Positions 1 through 6,760 are shown, counted from the stretch's first letter. The stretch: DNA of 9,463 nucleotides from Actinobacteria bacterium ADurb.Bin346 (GCA_002068775.1 MWAX01000150.1:1-9463); one strand, 5' to 3'. Program-made: numbers and translations. The notes: generated by a model not told the origin, from the letters alone.

Positions 1-156
1 TTTCTTCCTTACTTCTATAATCAAACTGATTTGCCGGATAAAAGCTGAAAAAACTCCTTTTAAAAAACTCCTTGACTTTTAAAATATCAATAAAGATTAA
101 AAAACATAAAAAACATTGATGCTGATAAAAACCTGGTATTTCAATATAATACTGTT
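1..156. other. Upstream region of polX, AT-rich
   Basis: This spacer holds no gene I can support. It contains two copies of the 12-base direct repeat AAAAAACTCCTT (48-59 and 62-73). A TTGACT hexamer (72-77) overlaps the end of the second copy and resembles a -35 box, but the only -10 candidate 17 bases downstream is poor (GATTAA, 95-100). Short frames are open to the left edge on both strands: plus-strand frames ending at 48 and 82, and a minus-strand frame open from about 141 to 1 without a start codon. One may be the end of a neighbouring gene, but none can be chosen from the sequence. On the minus strand the repeat reads AAGGAGTTTTTT, resembling a ribosome binding site, but no start codon follows. 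Confidence 0.4.
145..156 (+). promoter_or_regulatory. -10 box for a probably leaderless polX transcript
   Basis: A perfect TATAAT lies at 145-150, and the polX ATG begins at 157, only six bases later. A bacterial transcript normally starts about seven bases after the -10 box, so the predicted first nucleotide is the A of the start codon. There is no Shine-Dalgarno sequence before the ATG, which agrees with a leaderless mRNA. No good -35 hexamer is seen 16-18 bases upstream, and there is no TGn extended -10. The box match and spacing are seen directly; transcription from it is inferred. Confidence 0.5.
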
Positions 157-1881
157 ATGAATAAAAGGGATATAATAAGGACATTAAATGATATTAGCAT
201 CTATTATGAGCTAAGTGGTGAAAATTTTTTCAAAATAAGGGCATACCGAATGGCTGCAAGAGCATTGGAAGTATCTGACGCAGAAATAACTCCAGCAACT
301 GCACTGGTAGACCTTCAGAATATAAAAGGCATAGGCTCAAGCATAGCCCGCCAGATCCTTGAGCTTGCTTCATCCGGAAAACTCGAATTATTTGAAGACC
401 TTAAAAGCCGTATACCCCCGGGACTGATTGAAATGCTTAAGATACCAAAACTGGGGCCTAAAAAAATAAAACATCTCTATGACAGTCTTGGAATTGAAAG
501 CATTGCTGAGCTTAAGCAGGCATGCCGCGAAAATAAGCTTCTAAAACTTGAGAACTTTGGGCCAAAAACTCAGGAAAACATTCTTAAAGGCATACAGTTC
601 ATAAGCAAGTATAAAGGCAGGTTCTTATATGCAGATGTAATAGATGAAGCAAATCTCATAGAAAACAGGCTTAGGGAATTCAAAGAAATAAACAGATGCA
701 GTATAGCTGGCAGCCTGCGCAGAAAGAAAGAGATAGTAAAAGATATAGATATAGTTGCAAGCTCAAAAAACCCGGATGCTGTAATAGATTATTTTACAAA
801 AATGGAAGGAGTCACAGAAATAATTGCAGAGGGAGATACAAAATCGAGCGTCAGGCTGCAGTCAGGGGTTAATGCTGACCTGCGGGTTGTAAGTGATTTT
901 CAGTATCCGTATGCGCTCCATCACTTTACCGGAAGTATGGAGCATAATACTGCAATGCGCTCACTTGCAAAAAAACATAACCTGAAAATGAATGAATACG
1001 GCCTTTTTAAAGATGAAGAAACTGTTTATTGTAAAAGTGAAAAAGATATATTTGCAATATTCGGGATGGATTATATAGAGCCCGAGCTCCGGGAAAACAC
1101 CGGCGAAATTGAAGCAGCCTTAAATAAAAGACTTCCTGACCTTGTAAAGGAAGAAGATATCAGGGGCATTTTCCATTTTCATACAACCTGGTCAGACGGC
1201 AACATGAGTCTTTCACAAGCTGCGCAGGAATTGATAAAATGCGGTTTTTCATATTGTGGAGTAGCTGATCATTCAAAAACCGCTTTTTATGCAGGCGGAA
1301 TAAAAGATGAATTTATTGATTTTTACCTGGAAGAAATTGACGGCATTAACAGGAAAAACCGGGATTTTAAAGTTTTTAAGGGCATAGAATCTGATATTTT
1401 ACCTGATGGCAGCCTTGATTATGATGAAAGCACACTTGCAAAATTTGATTTTATTATTATTGCCATTCATTCCAATTTCAATATGACCGAAAAGACCATG
1501 ACTGAAAGAATAATCAAAGGGATGCAGAGCAGGTATGCCACTGTGCTTGGCCATCCCACCGGCCGGCTGCTTTTATCAAGAGATGAATATAATGTCAATA
1601 TTACAGATATAATAGATGCAGCAGCAGATCTGGATGTTGCGCTTGAAATAAATGCCAGCCCATTCAGGCTTGACCTTGGCTGGCAGTACTGCAAATATGC
1701 TGCTGAAAAGGGTGTAAAGATGTTTATAAACCCTGATGCCCACAGTATTGAAACGCTCCATGATTACAAATACGGTATTAATGTTGCAAGAAAAGGGTGG
1801 CTTGAAAAAAAAGATATTGTCAATTGCATGGAACTCAATGAAATAATTGATTATTTTTCTTTTAGAAAAAACAGAAAATAA
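157..1881 (+). CDS. polX: DNA polymerase/3'-5' exonuclease PolX (family X polymerase with PHP domain)
   Basis: Bacterial family X DNA polymerase of 574 aa, close to the usual ~570 aa, acting in short-gap filling and 3'-end processing in base-excision repair. The N-terminal 8-kDa-type region carries three helix-hairpin-helix motifs (about residues 55-65, 96-108 and 132-143). The palm motif GSLRRKKEIVKDIDI (185-199) supplies catalytic Asp196 and Asp198, and Asp241 (ADLRVV) is the third acidic residue. FTGS (257-260) is the usual nucleotide-binding loop. The C-terminal PHP domain (about 335-570) keeps all the expected metal ligands: H340 and H342, D347, D371-H372, E411, H438, H466, D527 and H529. 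Both polymerase and nuclease activities therefore look intact. The ATG at 157 has no Shine-Dalgarno sequence and follows a TATAAT box directly. The family assignment is certain; leaderless expression is inferred. Confidence 0.96.
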   Translation: MNKRDIIRTLNDISIYYELSGENFFKIRAYRMAARALEVSDAEITPATALVDLQNIKGIGSSIARQILELASSGKLELFEDLKSRIPPGLIEMLKIPKLGPKKIKHLYDSLGIESIAELKQACRENKLLKLENFGPKTQENILKGIQFISKYKGRFLYADVIDEANLIENRLREFKEINRCSIAGSLRRKKEIVKDIDIVASSKNPDAVIDYFTKMEGVTEIIAEGDTKSSVRLQSGVNADLRVVSDFQYPYALHHFTGSMEHNTAMRSLAKKHNLKMNEYGLFKDEETVYCKSEKDIFAIFGMDYIEPELRENTGEIEAALNKRLPDLVKEEDIRGIFHFHTTWSDGNMSLSQAAQELIKCGFSYCGVADHSKTAFYAGGIKDEFIDFYLEEIDGINRKNRDFKVFKGIESDILPDGSLDYDESTLAKFDFIIIAIHSNFNMTEKTMTERIIKGMQSRYATVLGHPTGRLLLSRDEYNVNITDIIDAAADLDVALEINASPFRLDLGWQYCKYAAEKGVKMFINPDAHSIETLHDYKYGINVARKGWLEKKDIVNCMELNEIIDYFSFRKNRK

Positions 1882-1892
1882 AAAATACTGTT

Positions 1893-1910
1893 GTTTTATT
1901 GCAGTAAAAC
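1893..1910 (+). terminator. Weak AT-rich hairpin after polX
   Basis: GTTTTA (1893-1898) and TAAAAC (1905-1910) form a 6-bp stem with a 6-base loop, starting 11 bases after the polX stop. Only TTGATTT follows, not a clean T-run, and the stem is A/T-rich. It is at best a weak terminator, so polX transcripts may continue into nth. Confidence 0.2.
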
Positions 1911-1974
1911 TTGATTTAATGTTAATAATCTTTTACATGATTTAAAATAAAAATTTTAGGGCAGGAGAACATAA

Positions 1975-2649
1975 ATGAAGCGATCAGGAGCGCTCGCATA
2001 TGAGCCGGCAATAAAAAATATTGACACAATACTTAAAATACTTGAAGAAGAATATCCGGCCTCTACCCGCACTTCTCTTCATTTTGAAAATCCGTTCCAG
2101 CTGCTTGTTGCAACCATACTGTCTGCCCAGAGCACCGATAAACAGGTCAATAAAGTCACACCTGGATTATTCAGGAAATATAAAAAACCTGAAGATTTTG
2201 TAAATGTAAACATCCTTGAGCTTGAAAATGATATTCGCTCAACCGGATTTTTCCATAATAAGGCTAAAAACATAAAAGCATGCGCAAAAGATGTCATGGA
2301 AAGATTCAATGGACAGGTGCCGGATAATATTGATGAACTTGTCACGCTTCCCGGAGTTGGACGAAAAACCGCAAATGTGCTGCTTGCAAATGTCTATGGA
2401 GTGCAGGCAATAATCGTCGACACTCATGTCCTGAGAATAACGCAAAGACTGGGGCTTACAGTGAACACTGATGCAACAAAAATAGAGTTTGATATCATGA
2501 AAATATTGCCGCAGAGCAAGTGGACTGACTTTTCACACCAGATAATCGCTCTCGGACGCAGCATTTGTGATGCAAAAAAACCAAAATGCCCGGTCTGCAG
2601 GCTGCTTCCCTACTGCAGGTTTGGACAGGAAACTACTGGCAGGCTCTGA
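1975..2649 (+). CDS. nth: Endonuclease III (DNA glycosylase / AP lyase)
   Basis: Bifunctional DNA glycosylase/AP lyase of 224 aa, a normal length for Nth, which removes oxidised pyrimidines and cleaves abasic sites. The helix-hairpin-helix LPGVGRKTANVLL (125-137) contains the catalytic Lys131. Asp149 in VDTHVLR is the conserved catalytic acid. The C-terminal [4Fe-4S] loop is complete, with C198-X6-C205-X2-C208-X5-C214. The ATG is preceded by AGGAG (1963-1967) at a 7-base spacing, a strong ribosome binding site, unlike polX upstream. A TAAAAT box (1943-1948) could give it its own promoter, but no good -35 was found. It lies 93 bases after polX on the same strand, and both proteins fit base-excision repair. 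The protein has six extra residues after Cys214-RFGQ and then ends; nothing is missing. Confidence 0.96.
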   Translation: MKRSGALAYEPAIKNIDTILKILEEEYPASTRTSLHFENPFQLLVATILSAQSTDKQVNKVTPGLFRKYKKPEDFVNVNILELENDIRSTGFFHNKAKNIKACAKDVMERFNGQVPDNIDELVTLPGVGRKTANVLLANVYGVQAIIVDTHVLRITQRLGLTVNTDATKIEFDIMKILPQSKWTDFSHQIIALGRSICDAKKPKCPVCRLLPYCRFGQETTGRL

Positions 2650-2750
2650 TAAATATTCGACGGCTGGCTGGTGCGTTTTGGACAGCCAGGGCGGATTGAG
2701 CAGTTTGGATGAATGTGACAATTCACTGCTGAGGTAATTGCTCTAAAAAG
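2650..2750. terminator. Convergent spacer with two inverted repeats
   Basis: This spacer separates the plus-strand nth from the minus-strand methyltransferase. It holds CTGGCTG (2664-2670) pairing with CAGCCAG (2683-2689) across a 12-base loop. A second, bulged hairpin pairs AGCAG (2699-2703) plus TGAAT (2710-2714) with ATTCACTGCT (2721-2730). Neither is followed by a T-run on either strand, so a bidirectional terminator is plausible from position but not proven by sequence. Confidence 0.3.
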
Positions 2751-3512
2751 CTAATTGTAAAGCAAAGCATAAACGCTTATATGTTTTTTACGGTTAAATT
2801 TCTCTTCTCCATCCGGACCTAAAAGCTCTACTTCCTTAAAACCGCTGTTGTGAGCCATTTTAATGAACATTTCCTGCCTGAGAGTGCAGAACATGGAAGA
2901 GCGGTTATAGAAGTTTGTAATATTGCCTTCCTGGTTTGTTTCTATAATTATAAAATCAGCTCTGGTATTTATTTTGCCATACTCAAAATGCTTCATGAAA
3001 ATATACAGGTTGCCGTCTTTTCTTGCAGACTTTGGCTGATAGTACCTGTTTTTTTCAATCATATCCGGCTCAAAATTTAGAAACTGAAAGACTGCCAGAC
3101 CTCCTTTTACCAGTTTTTTCCTGGTATTTTTTAAAGCGAGCTTGACTGCCTTACGTGTCTCAAGAAGAGGCAATGTGTTTCCAAGGCAAGTGATCATGCC
3201 AAATCCGGCAGATACTTTTTCCATAAAATCGCCAAAACCTGAATTTATAAGCTTTACATTGGAAGATTTAACTATGTTTGCTGCAGCAAAATCAACCATT
3301 TCCCTGTAGGGGTCTATTGCTGTCACTGCCTGCACCATTGCAGAAAACATCTGGGCATGGTGGCCGGTTCCGCATCCAATATCCAGCAAACTTTTAACAT
3401 TGCCGGCTTTGATTATTTTTTCAAAAAAAGGTTTTTCTTTATCAAGCCTCTGCTGCCAGTTTACCTGGAGGACATAAAGTTCCGGCGAATATTCAAAATT
3501 TTTTTCTTTCAT
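2751..3512 (-). CDS. Class I SAM-dependent methyltransferase
   Basis: A 253-aa class I (Rossmann-fold) methyltransferase that should transfer a methyl group from S-adenosylmethionine; its acceptor is unknown. Motif I is LLDIGCGTGHHA (42-53), the SAM-binding glycine loop. D67 in AIDPYREMVDFA would bind the ribose hydroxyls. Motif IV is MITCLGNTLPLL (106-117), a CLGN-type motif like that in glycine/sarcosine N-methyltransferases and their relatives. The C-terminal half is mostly beta-rich (about 160-250) and includes a NRSSMFCTLRQEM stretch. No membrane segment or signal is present. The ATG at 3512 has no Shine-Dalgarno, and the upstream 40 bases are almost purely A/T. It is the last gene of the minus-strand block, separated from the thioesterase by a two-hairpin element, so it may have its own promoter. 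The fold is certain, the substrate is not. Confidence 0.87.
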   Translation of the reverse strand: MKEKNFEYSPELYVLQVNWQQRLDKEKPFFEKIIKAGNVKSLLDIGCGTGHHAQMFSAMVQAVTAIDPYREMVDFAAANIVKSSNVKLINSGFGDFMEKVSAGFGMITCLGNTLPLLETRKAVKLALKNTRKKLVKGGLAVFQFLNFEPDMIEKNRYYQPKSARKDGNLYIFMKHFEYGKINTRADFIIIETNQEGNITNFYNRSSMFCTLRQEMFIKMAHNSGFKEVELLGPDGEEKFNRKKHISVYALLYN

Positions 3513-3560
3513 ATATTTTTAAATTATTGATTAAAATATAATATTTTTTCACTTAGATAC

Positions 3561-3600
3561 CCACGCACTGAAGTGCGTGGAACTCTGCCCGCATGGCGGG
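3561..3600. repeat. Two-hairpin palindromic element, REP/IS200-end-like
   Basis: A perfect 9-bp inverted repeat, CCACGCACT (3561-3569) and AGTGCGTGG (3572-3580), has only GA between its arms. Seven bases later is a second perfect stem, CCCGC (3588-3592) and GCGGG (3596-3600), with loop ATG. On the minus strand the pair begins directly after the double stop TAATAA of the thioesterase. G+C is far higher than in the flanking AT-rich spacer. No T-run follows on either strand, so it is not a classic intrinsic terminator. Paired GC-rich hairpins of this kind resemble REP elements or the terminal hairpins recognised by IS200/IS605 TnpA transposases. No transposase is in the window. That assignment is inferred; the palindromes are seen directly. 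Confidence 0.6.
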
Positions 3601-3603
3601 TTA

Positions 3604-4041
3604 TTAGACAAGAAAAGGCAATTTTTCATTCTTCAGATAAGCTATGGACTGCGCGGTTGCCACAATCTCTCCGGTGCTTTTCTTCACTGAAAGACTAAAG
3701 CTTGCAATTCTGTTGCTTCTTGTCTCTTCAATTGCTTCAGCAATAAGCACATCCCCTGCCGTTGAAGGTTTGATATAATTAATGTTTACATTGAGCGCAA
3801 CTGCAACTGTCCCATATGAGTTTACTGCAGAGCCAAAAGCCACATCAAGAAGTGAAAAAATAGCTCCGCCGTGTGTGATGCTGAATATATTGTCATACTC
3901 CTTTTTTGCTTTCATTGTCACAACAGAATGCCCCGTTGTCAGCTCAAGTATTTTTATTCCAAAAAACATTGCATACGGCTCAGCTTCAATATTTTTCTTT
4001 ACCTGCTCTATAATATGAGCGTCAGTCTGGGCGTCAGTCAT
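3604..4041 (-). CDS. PaaI-type hotdog-fold thioesterase
   Basis: A 145-aa single hotdog-domain protein of the PaaI/YbgC-like thioesterase superfamily, predicted to hydrolyse acyl-CoA thioesters in the cytoplasm. The signature THGGAIFSLLDVAFGSAVNS (56-75) contains the HGG turn at the start of the long hotdog helix and Asp66, which matches the catalytic Asp of PaaI enzymes. NINYIKPSTAGDVL (86-99) is the typical next strand and loop. The ATG at 4041 is only three bases after the stop of the upstream oxidoreductase, and its Shine-Dalgarno (GGTGGAGGA) is inside that gene's last codons, so translation is coupled. The first 24 bases contain GACTGACGC twice, giving MTDAQTDA. The gene ends in tandem TAA stops, followed at once by the two-hairpin element. 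The substrate is unknown. Confidence 0.85.
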   Translation of the reverse strand: MTDAQTDAHIIEQVKKNIEAEPYAMFFGIKILELTTGHSVVTMKAKKEYDNIFSITHGGAIFSLLDVAFGSAVNSYGTVAVALNVNINYIKPSTAGDVLIAEAIEETRSNRIASFSLSVKKSTGEIVATAQSIAYLKNEKLPFLV

Positions 4042-4044
4042 ATT

Positions 4045-5424
4045 TTATCCTCCACCTGCCTGTATTGTCTCGTCCTGCTTTTTGCGCATTTGCATCAGAA
4101 GCCTGCTGCACCCGAATATTATATCATCTATCCTGATCGGAGTATCTTTTTTCACTGGTTTTTTTAAAATACTTCCCTGCGCAAGCCCTATGGGCAGAAG
4201 GTTTTCTTTGACAGCAGTGCCATATTCATCAATCAATCCGTAAATCATGTAACCCCCTATGCCGTCAATTACTTCTCCTTCCTTAAGATCTCTCTTGGCA
4301 ATTGTAACAACCTCAGAAATGAGCCCTGCCCTCGGGACTATCCACGGCTGTCTCTCAAAATATGCCCTTGCAACAGTCAGTGGCGTTTCAATCCCCGGAA
4401 TATGGTAGGGCCTGTAAAGCAGGTAGTTTGGGCCATCGCCCATCAGCAGGTAATGCAGCAATTCCTTAATGAGCTTATTTTTTGAAGAAAATATCAGAAA
4501 TACTCCTGGAGCAAGGTCGCCTATTACAAAATCAACGACTCCCTCTTTTTCAAGTATTCCGCCCTGGCTTTTGCTGCAAAAAACTGAAAGCAGCTCGGCA
4601 ATTTTAGCTTTCGGGCTGTGCATTCCCCTGCAGTCAGGGATAAGGCCTGTTGCATTTGAAAGGCATGCCATCTCTATCATTGATTTTGTGCCGTCTACAA
4701 AAGACGTCATCATTTTCCCGCTTGAGCCTTTGCCTGCGGCATATTCTTCAAGAGTCGATGGATTAGCCTGCCGGTCCAGCGGGTTGTTTTTACCTTTGCC
4801 TGCGCATATTATTTTAAATCCGAGTCCGTGAGCAAAGTCATATAACTCTTTTAATGCTGCCGGCTCATCACCTGCAGCCAGGGTATATATAAGTTTTCTT
4901 TCATCCGCTATTTTTTTAAGCATCGGCCCCACAGTGATGTCCGCTTCCACATTTAAAGTGACCACATCTTTTCCTCCCAGCAGTGATGCCAGCGCTACTC
5001 CTGCACCGACATCAGTATAGCCTGTTGCATCTATTACAACATCTATCTCAGGGATTTTTGCAAGAATTGAAAAATCATCTGTAAAGATAATTTTCCCACC
5101 GGATATTGCAGATGATGCAGAGCCATATCCGGTAAAACCTGGCTCTTGCTTTCCGGACAGCACATCCTCATACTCAGAATCCAAAATACCCGGACTTCCG
5201 CCGGATTCAGCAATAAATAAATTATTGACATCGATTTCGAGCTTGCTGCAGATATTGTCAATTTGTTTCGTATCTTTATCTGCAATAGCACACACTTTAA
5301 AACCAGGAATATTGTTAAAATGTGAAATAAGAGCAATACCCATCTGCCCTGCGCCCACAATTCCGAGCCTTATACTTTTACCCTGTGCAATCAGGTCGTC
5401 CATTTTTTCTTTAAAACCCAGCAC
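4045..5424 (-). CDS. DRL-like NAD(P)-dependent oxidoreductase (COG4091 'homoserine dehydrogenase' family, SAF-like C-terminus)
   Basis: A 459-aa cytoplasmic oxidoreductase. Residues 19-50 form a Rossmann dinucleotide-binding fold with GIVGAGQMG (21-29) and acidic D49 after the second strand. IDVVIDATGYTDVGAG (127-142) and VVTLNVEAD (154-162) continue the NAD(P) domain. The catalytic-like middle includes GKGKNNPLDRQANP (209-222) and SFVDGTKSMIEMA (241-253). The end (about 365-441) looks like a SAF domain, with VTIAKRDLKEGEVIDGIGGY. This arrangement matches COG4091, annotated as predicted homoserine dehydrogenase. The family includes Brucella DRL, a DXR-like enzyme that makes 2-C-methyl-D-erythritol 4-phosphate; other members are thought to act on different substrates, so I do not assign one. 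The GTG start is supported by AGGAG (5430-5434), five bases upstream; ATG at 5403 lacks a well-spaced site. It is coupled to the downstream thioesterase. Confidence 0.82.
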   Translation of the reverse strand: MLGFKEKMDDLIAQGKSIRLGIVGAGQMGIALISHFNNIPGFKVCAIADKDTKQIDNICSKLEIDVNNLFIAESGGSPGILDSEYEDVLSGKQEPGFTGYGSASSAISGGKIIFTDDFSILAKIPEIDVVIDATGYTDVGAGVALASLLGGKDVVTLNVEADITVGPMLKKIADERKLIYTLAAGDEPAALKELYDFAHGLGFKIICAGKGKNNPLDRQANPSTLEEYAAGKGSSGKMMTSFVDGTKSMIEMACLSNATGLIPDCRGMHSPKAKIAELLSVFCSKSQGGILEKEGVVDFVIGDLAPGVFLIFSSKNKLIKELLHYLLMGDGPNYLLYRPYHIPGIETPLTVARAYFERQPWIVPRAGLISEVVTIAKRDLKEGEVIDGIGGYMIYGLIDEYGTAVKENLLPIGLAQGSILKKPVKKDTPIRIDDIIFGCSRLLMQMRKKQDETIQAGGG

Positions 5425-5510
5425 CTGTTCTCCTGTCCTGAAATCAGATTTTAAATCAGATTTTAATTGATAGCTGATTTATTAATATTATTCCTATATT
5501 ATTTTGCCAT
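5425..5510 (-). promoter_or_regulatory. Spacer with tandem 12-bp repeat, possible operator
   Basis: AAATCAGATTTT occurs twice in perfect tandem (5441-5452 and 5453-5464), and the inverted half-site CTGATTT follows at 5474-5480. The cluster sits directly upstream of the oxidoreductase Shine-Dalgarno (5430-5434) on its strand. Two direct copies plus an inverted one could be a repressor or activator site, or a hairpin in the mRNA between the URO-D and oxidoreductase cistrons. No terminator was seen after the URO-D stop. The repeats are certain; the function is inferred. Confidence 0.4.
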
Positions 5511-6677
5511 TTATAATTTAAAATTTATAGGATAAGTTCCATATCTGACTGCTGCCTCATACAATTTAAAAACATTATCAACCGGTATATCGCTGGCAAT
5601 ATTATTTGCAGATGAAAGCACATAACCGCCTCCTGGTGCAAGTGAAGCAATTCTTTCTTTTACTTCCCGCTCGACATCTTCAAATGTGCCCCTCATTGCT
5701 TTCTGCAGGTCTATCCCACCTTGAAAACATATATCGTTTCCGAATTCTTTTTTCAGATCAGAAGTATTCATTTTTGCTGCAAGGGGTTGGACCGGATTGA
5801 TTATGTCAATCCCTATTTCTATAAAATCGGGTATTATATCATGAATGCTTCCGCATGAATGTATAAGAACTTTAGCCTGTGGCGCACGTTTTCTAAACAT
5901 ATCTATCATAGTCTTGTGCCTTGGCTTGATAAACTCCCTGTACTGATCAGGGGAAATCATCAAATTGCTCTGTGAACCAAGATCATCATTGAATTCAACC
6001 ACGTTTACATACTGGCCCACTTCACTTAAAAAAAGATCATATACTCCATAATTAAATTCAAGTATCTTGTCCAGGAGCACATTTACAAGATTCTTATCAA
6101 AGACCAGGTCAACAAAAAACTTGTCCATGCTTCTCATTGTCCATGCGCAGTCAAAAATACCAAGCAAAGTTGCCTTGTAGGCACCAATTGCAAAATCTGT
6201 TTCATTGTATAGTCTGGATGCTTCATCTTTTAAGCCCTCAATTCTCCTTTTATCACTGGGGTCGGGCCATTTGAATTTCTTAATGCCGCCTGCATCAAGC
6301 TCCCTGAAAGGATGAGTTATAAAGTTTGCAGTTTCACCGCTAAGGCTGACTTTTAGAGTCATTCCGAGCTCATGTTTCCAGCTTCCGTCTTCAAACACCT
6401 CAAGCGGCGGCATTTTATTAATGTGGATTTCGCGAAAATCTACATTGAAATAATCAAGGACTTTCGGGTCATAATGAATGATACTATTAAGCTCGTCAAG
6501 CATGTCTTCTTTCTCAAAACTAGATGTGATGCCAAGTCTTTCCTTCACGCTGTAATAAACAGGTTTTGTAAATTTCTGGGCAACTCCGCCAATGCATATT
6601 GGCACCCTGTCCGGCTCCCTGTGATTATATGCTGTTATAACTCTTTCCCTTGGCTTGATTTTAACCATCTCTTTCAC
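5511..6677 (-). CDS. Uroporphyrinogen decarboxylase family (URO-D) protein, probable corrinoid-type methyltransferase relative
   Basis: A 388-aa URO-D superfamily protein. It opens with KPRERVITAYNHREPDRVPI (8-27), the usual start of the non-HemE branch, and lacks the RQAGRYLPEY motif of true HemE. Later motifs are EFNDDLGSQSNLMISPDQY (228-246), HSCGSIHDIIPDFIEIGIDI (273-292) and FQGGIDLQKAMRGT (318-331). H273 and C275 form the H-x-C zinc motif of methylcobamide:coenzyme M-type methyltransferases. The later Cys usually expected near the C-terminal SxxNNI segment is replaced (SSANNI, 355-360); C317 is the only other nearby candidate. It probably handles a methyl group on a corrinoid or related carrier, but the substrate is unknown. 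GTG at 6677 gives the full N-terminus; ATG at 6668 is an alternative. Neither has a well-spaced Shine-Dalgarno. It may be co-transcribed with the oxidoreductase 86 bases downstream. Confidence 0.85.
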   Translation of the reverse strand: MKEMVKIKPRERVITAYNHREPDRVPICIGGVAQKFTKPVYYSVKERLGITSSFEKEDMLDELNSIIHYDPKVLDYFNVDFREIHINKMPPLEVFEDGSWKHELGMTLKVSLSGETANFITHPFRELDAGGIKKFKWPDPSDKRRIEGLKDEASRLYNETDFAIGAYKATLLGIFDCAWTMRSMDKFFVDLVFDKNLVNVLLDKILEFNYGVYDLFLSEVGQYVNVVEFNDDLGSQSNLMISPDQYREFIKPRHKTMIDMFRKRAPQAKVLIHSCGSIHDIIPDFIEIGIDIINPVQPLAAKMNTSDLKKEFGNDICFQGGIDLQKAMRGTFEDVEREVKERIASLAPGGGYVLSSANNIASDIPVDNVFKLYEAAVRYGTYPINFKL

Positions 6678-6716
6678 ATTATTTTACATTATTATGTATA
6701 AACACTTCAGTAATTA

Positions 6717-6758
6717 AATATAATTATATTGGCATAATCATACCGGCATAATCATACC
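6717..6758 (-). promoter_or_regulatory. 14-bp palindrome next to a 14-bp tandem repeat, upstream of the URO-D gene
   Basis: AATATAATTATATT (6717-6730) is a perfect 14-base palindrome containing TATAAT on both strands. Directly beside it GGCATAATCATACC is present in two perfect tandem copies (6731-6744 and 6745-6758), each itself an imperfect palindrome. On the minus strand the TATAAT (6723-6728) could be a -10 box giving a transcript start about 39 bases before the URO-D GTG, with the repeats lying over the -35 position. That is a good layout for an activator or repressor site. The -35 match is poor. The repeats end two bases from the MATE stop codon. Confidence 0.4.
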
Positions 6759-6760
6759 GG

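Noticed and set aside
1..82. Possible end of a plus-strand gene at the left edge (frames stopping at 48 and 82), or a minus-strand gene leaving the window
   Set aside because: Three different frames are open in this short AT-rich stretch and none has a recognisable motif, so no one reading can be supported.
1467..1761. Antisense frames inside polX
   Set aside because: They overlap the conserved PHP domain of polX and show no domain or ribosome binding site.
3561..3600. The two hairpins as a standard Rho-independent terminator
   Set aside because: Neither stem is followed by a T-run on either strand, so the structure alone does not meet the definition.
3871..4167. Plus-strand frame of 98 codons across the thioesterase-oxidoreductase junction
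   Set aside because: It is antisense to two well-supported coupled genes and has a cysteine/tyrosine-rich sequence with no recognisable domain.
5511..6677. True uroporphyrinogen decarboxylase HemE
   Set aside because: The RQAGRYLPEY N-terminal motif of HemE is absent and no haem genes are nearby.
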